Assembly: GCA_022511445.1 (NCBI GenBank) | Contig: JAFLVE010000013.1 | Span: forward strand, 1 to 55,673 | From: Clostridiales bacterium | GTDB taxonomy: Bacteria > Bacillota > Clostridia > Christensenellales > Pumilibacteraceae | Direction of reading: 5' to 3' | Length of the DNA: 55,673 nt | Part shown: piece by piece, positions 55,302 through 55,673 of the stretch | Layout of the letters: the number at the start of each line of letters is the position of its first letter | Numbering within the stretch: the first letter of the stretch is position 1 | Translations under genes and position numbers: made by a program | Notes under the pieces: model-generated | The model's database searches: none | Seen by the model: the letters and a program-made list of their open reading frames with translations, nothing else | What the model was told of the DNA's origin: nothing

Positions 55302-55338
55302 AATAGTTATCTCCTTTTTTTATTTTTGTTGCGACGAA

Positions 55339-55673
55339 TTATTCTTCCGTCGGAGTTTCGGGTGTTTCTGTTGCGGGAGCTTCCTCCGCAGGGGCTTCGG
55401 CTGTCGGCGCTTCCGCCACGGGAGGCTCGCTCTCTTGGTGCGCGCCGTCACGCATCTTCGCGGCTTTGGCGCGAGTAGCCTCGACATGGGCACGGAGCCT
55501 CTCGGCGCGCGCTTCCTCGACCTTTGCCTTTTCCTCGAGCTTAGCGGCGCGTTCCTCGGGCGAGAGTGCGCGTTCCGCTTGAGCTTTCTTACGCGCAGCC
55601 TCGATACGTGCGCGGCGTTTCGCATCTGCGACGGACTTTTTGCCCTCCTCTGCCATCTTGGCGGCACGTACGG
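55339..55673 (-). CDS. Lys/Arg/Ala/Glu-rich coiled-coil protein, 5' end beyond the window
   Basis: About 111 codons visible. The frame continues open past an internal Met (55656) to the window edge (VRAAKMAEEG), and RAAKM/KAAKM repeats suggest the gene starts upstream. It is a highly charged helix (ARIEAARKKAQAERALSPE...) followed by a C-terminal tail of repeated EAP and TETPE-like units. Overlapping frames on this strand have biased composition and are shadows. Confidence 0.65.
   Translation of the reverse strand, partial: VRAAKMAEEGKKSVADAKRRARIEAARKKAQAERALSPEERAAKLEEKAKVEEARAERLRAHVEATRAKAAKMRDGAHQESEPPVAEAPTAEAPAEEAPATETPETPTEE

Overview
The window looks like a chromosomal segment of a mid-GC, strictly anaerobic Clostridia-type Firmicute (Bacillota), probably an uncultured gut lineage. 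The reasons are: an NfnAB electron-bifurcating transhydrogenase beside NuoE/NuoF-like subunits of an electron-bifurcating hydrogenase, a FprA plus high-molecular-weight rubredoxin pair, the LL-diaminopimelate aminotransferase route (dapL), a long 2-hydroxyacyl-CoA dehydratase activase, an ANTAR regulator beside glutamine synthetase, type III pantothenate kinase, AGGAGG-type ribosome sites and TTGACA/TATAAT promoters with 17-bp spacers. No phage, IS element or CRISPR array was seen.

Layout. 1-4100: redox genes on the minus strand (hydrogenase subunits, then nfnA-nfnB). 4150-5970: a small membrane protein, a divergent DUF6062-type protein, and a likely 6S RNA that is absent from any protein track. 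5965-21082: a long minus-strand run, read in transcription order pgm, glnA, ANTAR regulator, purF, carA, carB-dapF (one fused gene), pyrG, dapL, TPR protein. It places glutamine synthesis and four glutamine-amidotransferase functions under one probable promoter, with peptidoglycan/lysine precursor genes mixed in. 21446-32494: one 3682-residue surface protein with an ALK-like glycine-rich domain, cadherin/Ig-like repeats and a transmembrane anchor. 32757-34694: hrb-fprA oxygen/NO defence.

34778-42749 is a mixed region: a possibly leaderless small gene, a mosaic short-repeat element, tRNA-Leu(CAG), a 1440-residue activase, purA, a three-lesion pseudogene and an NADPH-type flavoprotein. 42839-48425 is the most unusual stretch. 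It holds a second CTP synthase whose glutaminase Cys and His are replaced, a membrane-anchored radical SAM protein carrying a degenerate Nudix domain, and an RnlA-like HEPN toxin with an AT-hook. All three point the same way, each looks separately promoted, and the group could be an undescribed nucleotide-linked defence or signalling island. 48816-52253 is a second Ig-like surface protein. 52474-53929 is coaX with an ECF S component (probably a pantothenate transporter). 54368-54532 is an unlisted 54-residue protein with 14 cysteines. The end holds two 92-bp repeats and two charged coiled-coil proteins, the last cut by the window edge.

All family names come from recognising motifs by eye; no search was run.
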